From Paenibacillus lupini (GTDB lineage Bacteria; Bacillota; Bacilli; Paenibacillales; Paenibacillaceae), in the NCBI RefSeq assembly GCF_011761355.1, contig NZ_JAASRW010000012.1:1-64000 (forward strand): DNA of 64,000 bases, given 5' to 3'. The position numbers and the translations under genes are program-made. The notes under the pieces are model-generated. The model was not told the origin of the DNA and searched no databases. It was given only the letters and a program-made list of their open reading frames with translations. Positions 8,474 to 16,453 of the stretch are shown here, piece by piece (position 1 is the first letter of the stretch; every line of letters begins with the position of its first letter).

Positions 8474-9406
8474 CTAATTTTTCTGATTATTCGACAAAAT
8501 ATAATCAAATCCGCCTAGTAATAAAGACTTCTTTTTTTGTTCCACCTGTTCGGCATAGGAGGCAATGCCTGCGTATATCAATTGGCTGAAAGATAGGAGC
8601 GGATTTATGAGAAGCAGGCTATTAAATAGATGGTCCAGGACTTCCTTACTGCGATTGCAATAAGGCAATAGAAGGCCGCGATCATAGATGTAAGCTTTAA
8701 CTTCCAGCACTTGAAGCGGGTGTGCTGATGCCTTCTTGAACTGAATCATCGACAACAGACAGTTGTAATTCCCCTCTTTCAAGTCATCCTCCCAATCGCT
8801 CAAATCATCAGCCATCTGGAGAAGAACGAGACTATAATCCACAAGCTTCTCTACCTGCTCAATAAGTTCTGATTGCTCAGCCAGCAGAAGTACACCTGTG
8901 CTTGCTAATTTAAGAGGAGAAGCTTTCTTTGCTATTTTCACAATATCTGTCATAAAGTAGTCATGCTTATCTTCATTAACGACAGCTTGTGCCCATTCAT
9001 TCACATATTTGTGACGATAGCTCCAAAAAGGCGAGTCAGCTGCAAATAGCTCCCGAAGGATCGCGTCTAGTTCAGCTTGGCATAAGTGAGCGAGAGCAAG
9101 CTGCTCCTTCCAAGCCGAGGGGGCTTCATCCATTACATCATCCTGCAGAAAATAATAGAGCATGTTGAATACATTAGCGATGGCTAGACTACGGCATTGT
9201 TCTATTGGAATGGAGGCTGTCTCATTTACCCAATAAGGCAGCAAATAACAGATATAGTTTTTCGAACTGTCCGGTTTAAATACATCGAATTTATCCAAAT
9301 AAGTTAATCCTGACTGTCTAAACGGCTCAGGGAAGTTCGCTATTCGCTGCCTGGTTTCGGAGAAGACGATATGAAGCTCGGATACATATGGTTCATAATA
9401 ATTCAT
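8474..9406 (-). CDS. Class I isoprenoid-synthase-like protein (prenyltransferase/terpene synthase fold)
   Basis: About 310 aa, mostly helical. Two Asp-rich motifs are placed as in class I isoprenoid enzymes: FLQDDVMDE (residues ~86-94) and QMADDLSDWEDD (~198-208), the latter followed by LKEGNYNCLLS. These would bind the Mg-diphosphate of a prenyl donor. It is neither a standard FPP/GGPP synthase nor an obvious ComQ, and best fits the loosely described class 1 isoprenoid biosynthesis enzyme group. The start is set at the ATG at 9406, with GGGGA 9 bases upstream; an ATG at 9421 is possible. It lies 27 bases after the membrane-protein gene (same strand) and 75 bases before the NHLP peptide. Substrate unknown; peptide prenylation is a hypothesis. 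Confidence 0.7.
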   Translation of the reverse strand: MNYYEPYVSELHIVFSETRQRIANFPEPFRQSGLTYLDKFDVFKPDSSKNYICYLLPYWVNETASIPIEQCRSLAIANVFNMLYYFLQDDVMDEAPSAWKEQLALAHLCQAELDAILRELFAADSPFWSYRHKYVNEWAQAVVNEDKHDYFMTDIVKIAKKASPLKLASTGVLLLAEQSELIEQVEKLVDYSLVLLQMADDLSDWEDDLKEGNYNCLLSMIQFKKASAHPLQVLEVKAYIYDRGLLLPYCNRSKEVLDHLFNSLLLINPLLSFSQLIYAGIASYAEQVEQKKKSLLLGGFDYILSNNQKN

Positions 9407-9432
9407 CTGAATGTTCCCCATTTGTTAGTTAA

Positions 9433-10053
9433 TTATTCCTCACTCTTCATAATCTCCATCAAAGCGATAATCTTAACGGAGTTGAACTCCTCCGTTGACA
9501 GCCGATTAAGTAGTGTTTCTTTGATCGACTGCTTCTCCTCCGGTGTTAAGCCATCCTTCGCCTTATCCGCTAATCCTGTTAGTTCTTTCATTGAAAACTT
9601 GCTTAGCAGTAAGTCAGCGGCCTCATCCTTAGTCTTGACGACAAGCTGATCATTGTTTGAAGGCTTGTCCGCTGGTTTCGTTTCTTCTTTTGTTCCAGTT
9701 GATTGGCCTGTAGAAGATGAGTCTGATTTACCAGACTGTTCGGTGTTTTTATCGCTGTCATTGGCAGCTGCAGGAGTAGAGCCTTGAATAGCTTCGACTG
9801 CTTTTTTATCAAAATATTTAGAGTTGTCCGCGATGAGCTTCTGAACAGCAGGATCTTTTTTGAAAGCTTCCACCTCATCGGTAGTCAAAATTTGATCAGC
9901 CATTTCATTCATCATTTTATTGGACAAATAATGAAACCCAATCTTATAGCCCGCGAATCCAATAACACCAAGCACGATAATAATTGCAAGCAGTCTAGTC
10001 CAAAAGACTCTGCTCTTCTTAATAGGCTTTCCTGAGGTTCTCTTGAGTTCCAT
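9433..10053 (-). CDS. Membrane-anchored hypothetical protein
   Basis: I do not recognise this 206-aa protein. It has a short basic cytoplasmic N terminus (ELKRTSGKPIKKSRVFW), one membrane segment (LLAIIIVLGVIGFAGYKIG), a helical region, a low-complexity Ser/Thr/Lys/Glu linker (residues ~95-145), and a C-terminal helical domain (KFSMKELTGLADKAKDGLT...). The topology suggests an extracytoplasmic domain. AAGGAGA precedes the ATG at 10053 by about 11 bases; an upstream ATG would include that site. It is the first gene of a probable minus-strand operon with the isoprenoid-type enzyme. Confidence 0.65.
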   Translation of the reverse strand: MELKRTSGKPIKKSRVFWTRLLAIIIVLGVIGFAGYKIGFHYLSNKMMNEMADQILTTDEVEAFKKDPAVQKLIADNSKYFDKKAVEAIQGSTPAAANDSDKNTEQSGKSDSSSTGQSTGTKEETKPADKPSNNDQLVVKTKDEAADLLLSKFSMKELTGLADKAKDGLTPEEKQSIKETLLNRLSTEEFNSVKIIALMEIMKSEE

Positions 10054-10074
10054 TTTTATAGTAATCTCCTTCAT

Positions 10075-10377
10075 AATCTAGCTGTAATGTGGCTTATTAT
10101 AGCATAATTAAGGATAATACTAGAAATCCGAATAGTGCCATATACTCACTATGGATCATTCGTAAGGACTATGACACTTTAATTTACACTTATCTGCGGA
10201 ATTGTTAAGTTATGGTTGAGAGATCCTGTTAATTCCATTAAAATAAAAGGGAGAGATTAGTTAGAACAGGACCAAGGTCGTGGATAAGGACTGTACCTCA
10301 GAAGGTTATGAAGCCATGGCTCCTGCATTAAAGTTAGATATAGTAGCGTTACTTCTTTAATGTGGAGGTTATTAGGC
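10075..10377. other. Intergenic region between divergent genes
   Basis: About 300 bases with no credible gene. On the minus strand an extended -10 (TATGCTATAAT; TATAAT at 10101-10096) could serve the membrane-protein operon. The half towards 10378 has short stem-forming stretches but matches no riboswitch class I can recognise. Confidence 0.4.
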
Positions 10378-10944
10378 ATGACAAGTGAGTTGGAGGTTTA
10401 CGTTGTCCTAACGGATACCGGAACGTTGTTTACGAGAACGATTAAGTGGTTTACGAAGGATGCGCTTAATCATGCATCTATTGCGTTTGATAGTGGTTTG
10501 AATGAGGTGTATAGCTTTGGCCGCAAAAATCCTCAGAATCCCTTTTTCGCAGGCTTTGTGAGGGAGAATATGCGAGGGGAGCTATTCGAGCAGGCTACGT
10601 GCGCGTTATATCGTTGTCGGATTCAACCGGCCGCTTATGCGAAGATGCGCAGCGTCATTGCCGATATGGACCGAAACAGTGACCAGTATCGCTACAATTT
10701 GATAGGTGTCATTGGAGTAATGTTTAACATTCAGTTGATTAAGAGAGATTACGCTTATTTCTGCTCGGAATTTGTGGCATCGGTATTTGAGAAAAGCGGT
10801 GTTGATCTTGTTAATAAATCTTCTTTTCTCGTGAGGCCGGGCGATCTAGAGAATACACCAAAGCTGGAGCTTGTCTATGAAGGGCGGCTACAGAACTTAT
10901 TAAACAATCGGATGGATGATGAAATAGGAAAGCGCCTTGCGTAA
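10378..10944 (+). CDS. YiiX/NlpC-P60-like cysteine hydrolase
   Basis: A 188-aa protein of the permuted papain-like (YiiX/LRAT-type) group. A catalytic His is seen in LNHASIAFD near residue 36, followed by a Cys in YFCSEFVASVFEKSG (~residue 133). The His-before-Cys order is the circular permutation expected for this group. Typical reactions are cleavage or transfer of amide/ester bonds in peptidoglycan or lipids; the substrate is unknown here. GGAGG lies 9 bases before the ATG at 10378. No signal peptide is seen, so a cytosolic location is likely. Confidence 0.7.
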   Translation: MTSELEVYVVLTDTGTLFTRTIKWFTKDALNHASIAFDSGLNEVYSFGRKNPQNPFFAGFVRENMRGELFEQATCALYRCRIQPAAYAKMRSVIADMDRNSDQYRYNLIGVIGVMFNIQLIKRDYAYFCSEFVASVFEKSGVDLVNKSSFLVRPGDLENTPKLELVYEGRLQNLLNNRMDDEIGKRLA

Positions 10945-10968
10945 ACTTCGCAAGGCGCTTATTTTTTT
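10930..10968 (+). terminator. Bidirectional terminator overlapping the stop codon
   Basis: A perfect 12-bp stem AAGCGCCTTGCG / CGCAAGGCGCTT is followed by a T run on the plus strand. It begins inside the last codons of the upstream gene and ends at the stop codon of the convergent dehydrogenase gene. Confidence 0.88.
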
Positions 10969-11839
10969 ACCCGTTTACGATTTCACCGCCATTAATATGG
11001 AGGAATTGGCCGGTTACATAGCTGGAATCTTCAGCAGCCAAATAGACATAAGCAGGGGCAAGCTCATATGGCTGACCTGCGCGTTTCATTGGTGTATCTG
11101 AACCAAAGGTGGATACCGTCTGCTCATCGAAGCTAGCGGGAATAAGCGGAGTCCAGATCGGGCCGGGAGCTACGCCATTTACACGTATACCGCGGTCAAC
11201 AAGATTGGCAGCAAGTGCTCTTGTGAAGGAAACAATGGCGCCTTTTGTAGCAGAATAATCAATTAAGGTCGGATTACCTTTATATGCTGTAATGGATGCT
11301 GTGTTGATAATAGAGGAGCCTTGCTTCAGATGGGGAAGGGCGGCTCTTGTGAGATAGAACATGCCAAATACATTTGTTCGGAACGTCTTCTCAAGCTGCA
11401 TGGCGGTAATATCCTCTAGACGCTGCTGCACATGCTGCTCGGCAGCGTTGTTAATCACAATGTCTAGTTTGCCGAAGGTCATCACCGTATGGTCAACGGC
11501 ATGGCGGCAGAATGACTCATCGCCAAGATCACCATGGATGAGCAAGCATCGCCTTCCCGCTTTCTCAATCTCCTGCTGAACAACTTGGGCATCTTCATGC
11601 TCATTATAATAGACAATGCTGACGTCACAGCCCTCAAGGGCGAAAGCTACGGCTACTGCTCTGCCGATTCCACTGTCGCCGCCAGTAATAATGGCTGCTT
11701 TATTCGCTAGCTTGTTCGCTGATTTATATTGTTCGGATTTATAGACGGGAAGCGGATTCATCTCTGCTTCTATGCCCGGCTGCTTGTTCTGGTGCTGTGG
11801 CGGGAATACCGCTTTTTTGTTACTGGATGATTGTGACAC
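10967..11839 (-). CDS. SDR family oxidoreductase (general stress GSP39/YhdF-like)
   Basis: A 290-aa short-chain dehydrogenase with the ~45-residue N-terminal extension (PPQHQNKQPGIEAEMNPLP) typical of the Bacillus GSP39/YhdF/YhxD and E. coli YghA group. The cofactor-binding GGDSGIGRAVA, the NNAAEQH stretch, the catalytic Ser in NTASITAYKG, and YSATKGA (Tyr and Lys) are all present. C-terminal VTGQFLHINGG is standard. A GTG start at 11839 follows AAAGGAGGC with 9-base spacing. It is probably NADP-dependent; the substrate is unknown. Confidence 0.9.
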   Translation of the reverse strand: MSQSSSNKKAVFPPQHQNKQPGIEAEMNPLPVYKSEQYKSANKLANKAAIITGGDSGIGRAVAVAFALEGCDVSIVYYNEHEDAQVVQQEIEKAGRRCLLIHGDLGDESFCRHAVDHTVMTFGKLDIVINNAAEQHVQQRLEDITAMQLEKTFRTNVFGMFYLTRAALPHLKQGSSIINTASITAYKGNPTLIDYSATKGAIVSFTRALAANLVDRGIRVNGVAPGPIWTPLIPASFDEQTVSTFGSDTPMKRAGQPYELAPAYVYLAAEDSSYVTGQFLHINGGEIVNG

Positions 11840-11982
11840 AGGGTAAAGCCTCCTTTTTGAATACCATTCTTAGCTATTAGTGTGGGATATTGGGAGGTCT
11901 GCTATACACTATGCATGAGCGGATGTGGAGGATTAGGCGGAAGCCTGTCTATCAAAGAGCAGTAAACAAGACAATATTCTAA

Positions 11983-12011
11983 TTGACAATGATTATCATT
12001 ATGAATATACT
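11983..12011 (+). promoter_or_regulatory. SigA promoter with embedded Fur box for the efe operon
   Basis: TTGACA (11983-11988), 17-bp spacer, TATACT (12006-12011). The sequence from the end of the -35 through the spacer (11985-12003) reads GACAATGATTATCATTATG, differing from the classical 19-bp Fur box in only two or three positions. Fur-Fe(II) bound here would block RNA polymerase, so the operon should be induced by iron starvation. Confidence 0.9.
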
Positions 12012-12065
12012 CATTGGTAGTTCATTAACGAATTACATATTATTTGGATGAGGGGTTATCTAATC

Positions 12066-12923
12066 ATGAGGATCAAATTAGCAGCCGTTTTACTGGCCAG
12101 CACAGTTGTAGTTGCAGGATGCGGCTCCAATAACAATAATCAAGCGAATAATGCAAAAGAAGCGTCGACCAATACGGAGCAGTCGGCGTCGAAAGTAGAG
12201 AATTGGGATGAAATTACGGGTCAATACCGCGACTTCGCTTTGGATCAGACGGATAAGCTTATAGCGGAGACTGATAAATTTGTTCAGGCTGTTAAAACAG
12301 GGGATGTAGAAACAGCAAAATCGCTGTATGCCCCAACACGTATGTACTATGAAAGAATTGAACCTATTGCGGAAGCGCTAGGTGATTTGGACCCGAACAT
12401 CGATGCCCGCGAGAATGATGTAGAAGAGAAAGACTGGCGCGGATTCCATCGCATCGAGCAGGCGCTATGGGTGAATAACACGACATCAGGTGCGGAAGAT
12501 TATGCTTCCCAGCTACTAGATGATACGAAGACACTTCGTGCGCTAATTGAAACGGTAGAGGTAGAGCCAAGCCTTCTCGTGACTGGCGCGGTGGAACTGC
12601 TAAATGAAGTATCCTCCTCGAAGGTAACCGGTGAAGAAGAGCGTTACTCGCATACGGACCTATATGATTTCGCGGCAAACGTGGAAGGTGCAAAAAAAAT
12701 CTATGAGCTGCTACAAGCAGAATTGAATAAACAAGATGCTGAGCTGGAAGGACAAATCGGAACAAGCTTCGCTAATCTGGAACAAGCGCTTGCTGCTTAC
12801 AAGAGTGGTGACGGTTACGTTTCTTACCTCGATCTGAAAGAGGAAGATACGAAGAAGCTCAGCCAGCTGCTTGATGCCTTGGCTGAACCATTGTCCCAAA
12901 TGGGAACAATCCTGGGGGCTTAG
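12066..12923 (+). CDS. efeO: EfeO-type iron uptake lipoprotein (M75 family)
   Basis: A 285-aa protein with a lipoprotein signal (AAVLLASTVVVAGC, lipobox VAGC), a Ser/Asn/Glu-rich linker and an EfeO/imelysin-like helical domain. The M75 HxxE motif is present in WRGFHRIEQALW. The N-terminal cupredoxin domain of E. coli EfeO is absent, as in Bacillus YwbM. It would bind iron outside the membrane and pass it to EfeU. AGGGGTTATC upstream supports the ATG at 12066. First gene of a Fur-box operon; efeB starts 3 bases after its stop. Confidence 0.92.
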   Translation: MRIKLAAVLLASTVVVAGCGSNNNNQANNAKEASTNTEQSASKVENWDEITGQYRDFALDQTDKLIAETDKFVQAVKTGDVETAKSLYAPTRMYYERIEPIAEALGDLDPNIDARENDVEEKDWRGFHRIEQALWVNNTTSGAEDYASQLLDDTKTLRALIETVEVEPSLLVTGAVELLNEVSSSKVTGEEERYSHTDLYDFAANVEGAKKIYELLQAELNKQDAELEGQIGTSFANLEQALAAYKSGDGYVSYLDLKEEDTKKLSQLLDALAEPLSQMGTILGA

Positions 12924-12926
12924 GAT

Positions 12927-14219
12927 ATGACAAAAGAGAAGAATAAGGGGAATGCAGGAGACAGCATTCTGGAGAAACCAATTAGCCGCAGAGATATTCT
13001 GCGGCTGGCTGGTGTTGGCGGCGCCGGGCTATTACTTGGCGCTTCAGGCGTTGGAGCGATTCTTGGCGCGACAGGCAAGACTGCCCTAGGTGCAGCTAAA
13101 CAAAGTGACCAAGAGGATAGAATTGGTTTTTACGGCAAGCATCAATCGGGTATCACGACACCAGCACAGGATTTTCTTATGTTCGCTGCCTTTGATCTGA
13201 CTACAGATTCAGTCGATGACGTACGGAAGCTATTTAAGGCATGGACGGTGGCTTCTGCTGCAATGGCGAAGGGAATCCTGATTGGCGAGAATAATGAGAA
13301 CTTGAATTTACCACCCTCCGATACAGGAGAAGCGGCTGGACTTAATCCGTCTAGAACAACGATAACGTTTGGTGTGGGGCCAACTTTCTTTGATTCGAGA
13401 TTTGGTCTGGCAGCTAAACGGCCTGCGGCTCTAGTTGATTTACCGGCATTTGGCGGCGATGAGCTTCGTGAGGAATGGTGTGGCGGCGATATTGGTGTAC
13501 AGGTGAACGCAAATGATATGCAGATTGCCTTCCACGCGATTCGTAATCTTGCCCGTATCGCAAGAGGAAAGGCTGTATTGCGCTGGACACAGGAAGGCTT
13601 TCAACGTACGAGTGGATCGGATCCAGCGGGTTCCACTCCACGTAATCTAATGGGCTTTAAAGATGGTACGGGTAATCCGGATGTGAAAGATGAATCACTG
13701 ATGAATGACGTTATCTGGGCGCAAAATGGAGACGGAGCATCATGGATGGCAGGCGGGAGTTATATGGTTGTCCGCCGTATTCGTATTCGTGTTGAAGTAT
13801 GGGACCGATCCACACTTGGAGATCAGGAAGCGACGTTTGGCCGGCATCGCGGAAGCGGCGCACCAATTGGATCAAAGAACGAGTTAGATCCGGTTGATCT
13901 GAACAAGAAGGATGACAACGGCAAGCCGCTTATTCCTGTTCATTCCCATGTTGCATTAGCGAGGGGAGACGGCTCGATTAAAATTTTGCGAAGATCATAT
14001 TCGTATTCAAGTGGTATGGATAACCGTACGGGACAATTTGATGCGGGGCTCTTATTTATTTGTTATAACCGCGATACACGAAAACAGTTTATACCGATGC
14101 AGCAGAAGCTTGGGCAAAATGACGCCTTAAATGAATATATCGTCCATAATGGTAGTGCCGTATTTGCTTGTTTCCCGGGTGTACGTGAAGGCGGCTATAT
14201 CGGTGATACGTTATTGTAG
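12927..14219 (+). CDS. efeB: EfeB/EfeN-type DyP haem peroxidase, Tat substrate
   Basis: A 430-aa dye-decolourising-type peroxidase of the deferrochelatase/EfeB group. The N terminus has a twin-arginine signal (SRRDILRLAG followed by a glycine/alanine-rich hydrophobic segment ending GKTALGA). The DyP motif MGFKDGTGNP is at ~241 and the haem-ligand His is in VHSHVALARGDG (~340). In Bacillus the homologue (YwbN/EfeN) oxidises Fe(II) for uptake by EfeU and is exported folded by Tat. The tatA and tatC genes are at 56.2-57.3 kb of this window. It is tightly coupled to efeO, with GGGGG overlapping the efeO end as ribosome binding site. Confidence 0.93.
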   Translation: MTKEKNKGNAGDSILEKPISRRDILRLAGVGGAGLLLGASGVGAILGATGKTALGAAKQSDQEDRIGFYGKHQSGITTPAQDFLMFAAFDLTTDSVDDVRKLFKAWTVASAAMAKGILIGENNENLNLPPSDTGEAAGLNPSRTTITFGVGPTFFDSRFGLAAKRPAALVDLPAFGGDELREEWCGGDIGVQVNANDMQIAFHAIRNLARIARGKAVLRWTQEGFQRTSGSDPAGSTPRNLMGFKDGTGNPDVKDESLMNDVIWAQNGDGASWMAGGSYMVVRRIRIRVEVWDRSTLGDQEATFGRHRGSGAPIGSKNELDPVDLNKKDDNGKPLIPVHSHVALARGDGSIKILRRSYSYSSGMDNRTGQFDAGLLFICYNRDTRKQFIPMQQKLGQNDALNEYIVHNGSAVFACFPGVREGGYIGDTLL

Positions 14220-14236
14220 AAGGGAGATTGACTTGA

Positions 14237-16072
14237 ATGGCAGCAACACATAAGGGGATAACGAGTTGTCTTCGTATCGTTCTTCTTTTCTTTGCCGTGT
14301 GGTTTGGACTTGGAGCCGGAGCAGCCTCTGTCATGTTCGGTTTCAGTCAGGCAGCATATGCAGCCGAAGCGGGAGCAAGCGATCAGCTTGATAAGCTGCT
14401 TCCGCTCGTTGGCGGGGCACTGGCTGCTGCCGGGCAAGGTGACTGGCAGGATGCTAAGGATCATATCAAACAGGCTGAGGAGAGCTGGGAGCAGCTGAAG
14501 ACAAAGACATCAGCGAACTCTGCTGATGTATCCTCTGCTCTTGCACATGCAACAGAAGCACTTGACCAAGCAGCAGATAAGCCGGATGAAGCCAAAGCGT
14601 CTTTATCTGCATTAGCTAAAGCATTCAATACATTTATGAAAAGCGAGAAAGCAGCGGAAGCGCCGGTCTTGTCTGGTAAAGACGCGGCAGCAAGCTTGCT
14701 GCCGCTAGCGAAAAAGCTGCTTAGCAGCATTCAAGGCGGGCAGTGGGAGCAGGCGAATGCCATCTACAAACAAATCAACGACAGTTGGCCGCCAATTGAG
14801 CAGTCGATCCGCAGTGAGAATTTTAACGTTTATGGCAAGCTTGAGACAGACATGAGCATGATTCGAATTGCGCTTCAAGCGGAGCCCCCGCGGGCGGAAG
14901 ATGCACAGGCGCATACGACTACCTTCATTTCCCTCATTCAGGATTACAAGGATGGGAAAATCGCAGCCTCGTCTAGCGATTCTTCTTCTGATGACCTAAC
15001 GATTGCTGACTTAATTAGCATGCTGAATCAAGCATCCAAAGATATAGCTGCGAGCCATTATGAGGAAGCAGATGGGCAGATGCAGTCGTTCATCAGCAGC
15101 TGGCCATCAGTTGAAGGTCAGGTGCAGATCCGCTCAGCAGCAGCGTATCAGGATATCGAGATTAAAATGACCGACGTCTCAAAATATCTGCTGGCCGCCT
15201 CGCCGTCACCGGATAAGGCGGAGACTGTTATTGAGCAAATCCGTAACCGGTTGGAGCCAATGACCTCAGAGGCCAAGTATACGGCTTGGGATGCAGGGAT
15301 GATTTTGCTGCGGGAAGGGCTTGAAGCGATTCTCGTCTTAGCTGCCCTGCTTGCCTACCTGAAGCGCACAGACAATCAGTCGAAAAATATTTGGGTATGG
15401 TCGGGGGTATGGACCGGTCTGCTCTTAAGTATCGGGTTAGCAGTTGTGTTAACAACGGTTATTGCAGAAGCGACAGCGGGCAGTACCCGTGAAGCGATGG
15501 AGGGGATTACCGGCCTTGTCTCTGTACTGCTGATGCTTTCCGTTGGCAACTGGCTCCACAAGAAGTCAAATTTGCAGGCTTGGAACAAATTTATTGATGA
15601 TCGTATGAGCAATGCTTTGGCGAAAGGCAGCTTGTGGTCATTGTTTATCGTCTCTGGTCTAGCGATCCTGCGTGAAGGAGCCGAAACGACGATCTTTTAT
15701 ATCGGAATGGCAGGTTCTATTGATCCGATTCAAATGATTCTTGGGATAGTTGTAACTTTCGTGCTCCTGTTGATCATTGGCTTTGCCATCATCCGATTTA
15801 GTGCGAAGCTGCCAATTCGGCCGTTCTTCCTTGTTGCTTCAGCTTTAATCTATTATCTGGTTGTCCGCTTCCTTGGCGAAAGTATTCACTCTCTTCAGGT
15901 TGCCTCGTGGCTGCCAGCTCATTCGTCGGGGTCTCTCACGACTATTAGTTTCTTAGGTGTCTACCCAACTTGGGAGGCGACAATTCCACAGCTTTTGGTG
16001 CTTGTGGTCATTCTGATGCGAGTCAGCATCATACAACTTCGCAAAGTACCAGCCAGGGGGCTTGCCGATTGA
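14237..16072 (+). CDS. efeU: EfeU/FTR1-type iron permease with extracellular domain
   Basis: A 611-aa protein: signal peptide (LLFFAVWFGLGAGAASVMFG... ending AYA), about 290 residues of extracytoplasmic Ala-rich helical repeats (EfeO-like character), then a seven-segment FTR1 permease. The two iron-binding REGLE-type motifs appear as LLREGLEAIL (~357) and ILREGAETTIF (~479). The permease imports iron oxidised by EfeB. AAGGGAG precedes the ATG. The gene order efeO-efeB-efeU differs from B. subtilis ywbL-ywbM-ywbN (U-O-B). Confidence 0.92.
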   Translation: MAATHKGITSCLRIVLLFFAVWFGLGAGAASVMFGFSQAAYAAEAGASDQLDKLLPLVGGALAAAGQGDWQDAKDHIKQAEESWEQLKTKTSANSADVSSALAHATEALDQAADKPDEAKASLSALAKAFNTFMKSEKAAEAPVLSGKDAAASLLPLAKKLLSSIQGGQWEQANAIYKQINDSWPPIEQSIRSENFNVYGKLETDMSMIRIALQAEPPRAEDAQAHTTTFISLIQDYKDGKIAASSSDSSSDDLTIADLISMLNQASKDIAASHYEEADGQMQSFISSWPSVEGQVQIRSAAAYQDIEIKMTDVSKYLLAASPSPDKAETVIEQIRNRLEPMTSEAKYTAWDAGMILLREGLEAILVLAALLAYLKRTDNQSKNIWVWSGVWTGLLLSIGLAVVLTTVIAEATAGSTREAMEGITGLVSVLLMLSVGNWLHKKSNLQAWNKFIDDRMSNALAKGSLWSLFIVSGLAILREGAETTIFYIGMAGSIDPIQMILGIVVTFVLLLIIGFAIIRFSAKLPIRPFFLVASALIYYLVVRFLGESIHSLQVASWLPAHSSGSLTTISFLGVYPTWEATIPQLLVLVVILMRVSIIQLRKVPARGLAD

Positions 16073-16115
16073 CGTCTCACTTGTTATGCTGAGTACAATA
16101 AAGCGAGGTGATCAT

Positions 16116-16319
16116 ATGTCCGCCAATGAACATAATGAGGCTCAGGAGCAGCAAGCAAAGCCGCTTACACAAGCTGAGCGTGCGAAGCAGCTGCTTCAAC
16201 AGAAGAAGCAAGGGCAAAACGGAGTAGCCGGTCAGAAGCATCAAGCGACGACCACGCAGGCTATGAAGAGCCAAAACACTAAAAAAGTAAACAACCAACG
16301 TAAAAAAATGGGCGTTTAA
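16116..16319 (+). CDS. Small hydrophilic Gln/Lys-rich hypothetical protein
   Basis: I do not recognise this 67-aa protein. It is rich in Gln, Lys and Ala (for example LTQAERAKQLLQQKKQGQNG), has no membrane segment and is probably disordered or helical. AGGTGAT just before the ATG at 16116 supports translation. It lies 43 bases after efeU on the same strand and ahead of the terminator, so it may be co-transcribed with the iron operon. Confidence 0.55.
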   Translation: MSANEHNEAQEQQAKPLTQAERAKQLLQQKKQGQNGVAGQKHQATTTQAMKSQNTKKVNNQRKKMGV

Positions 16320-16332
16320 TGAAAACATGCAG

Positions 16333-16380
16333 AGGCTGTCTCCGCTAGTCAAATTTTGACTAGAGGAAGACAGTCTTTTT
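16333..16380 (+). terminator. Rho-independent terminator
   Basis: A long stem, with CTAGTCAAA pairing TTTGACTAG at the apex and AGGCTGTCT pairing AGACAGTCT at the base, is followed by five T residues. Confidence 0.85.
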
Positions 16381-16453
16381 CATTCGTTTAGATACGTATA
16401 TTTGCCTCTCCTTTGCCTAATCCTGTGAATAAGAAGAGGGGGAGGTTCCGCTG

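Noticed and set aside
10260..10345. Possible riboswitch upstream of the YiiX-like gene
   Set aside because: Short stems can be drawn, but no c-di-GMP, c-di-AMP or other known class consensus was recognised.
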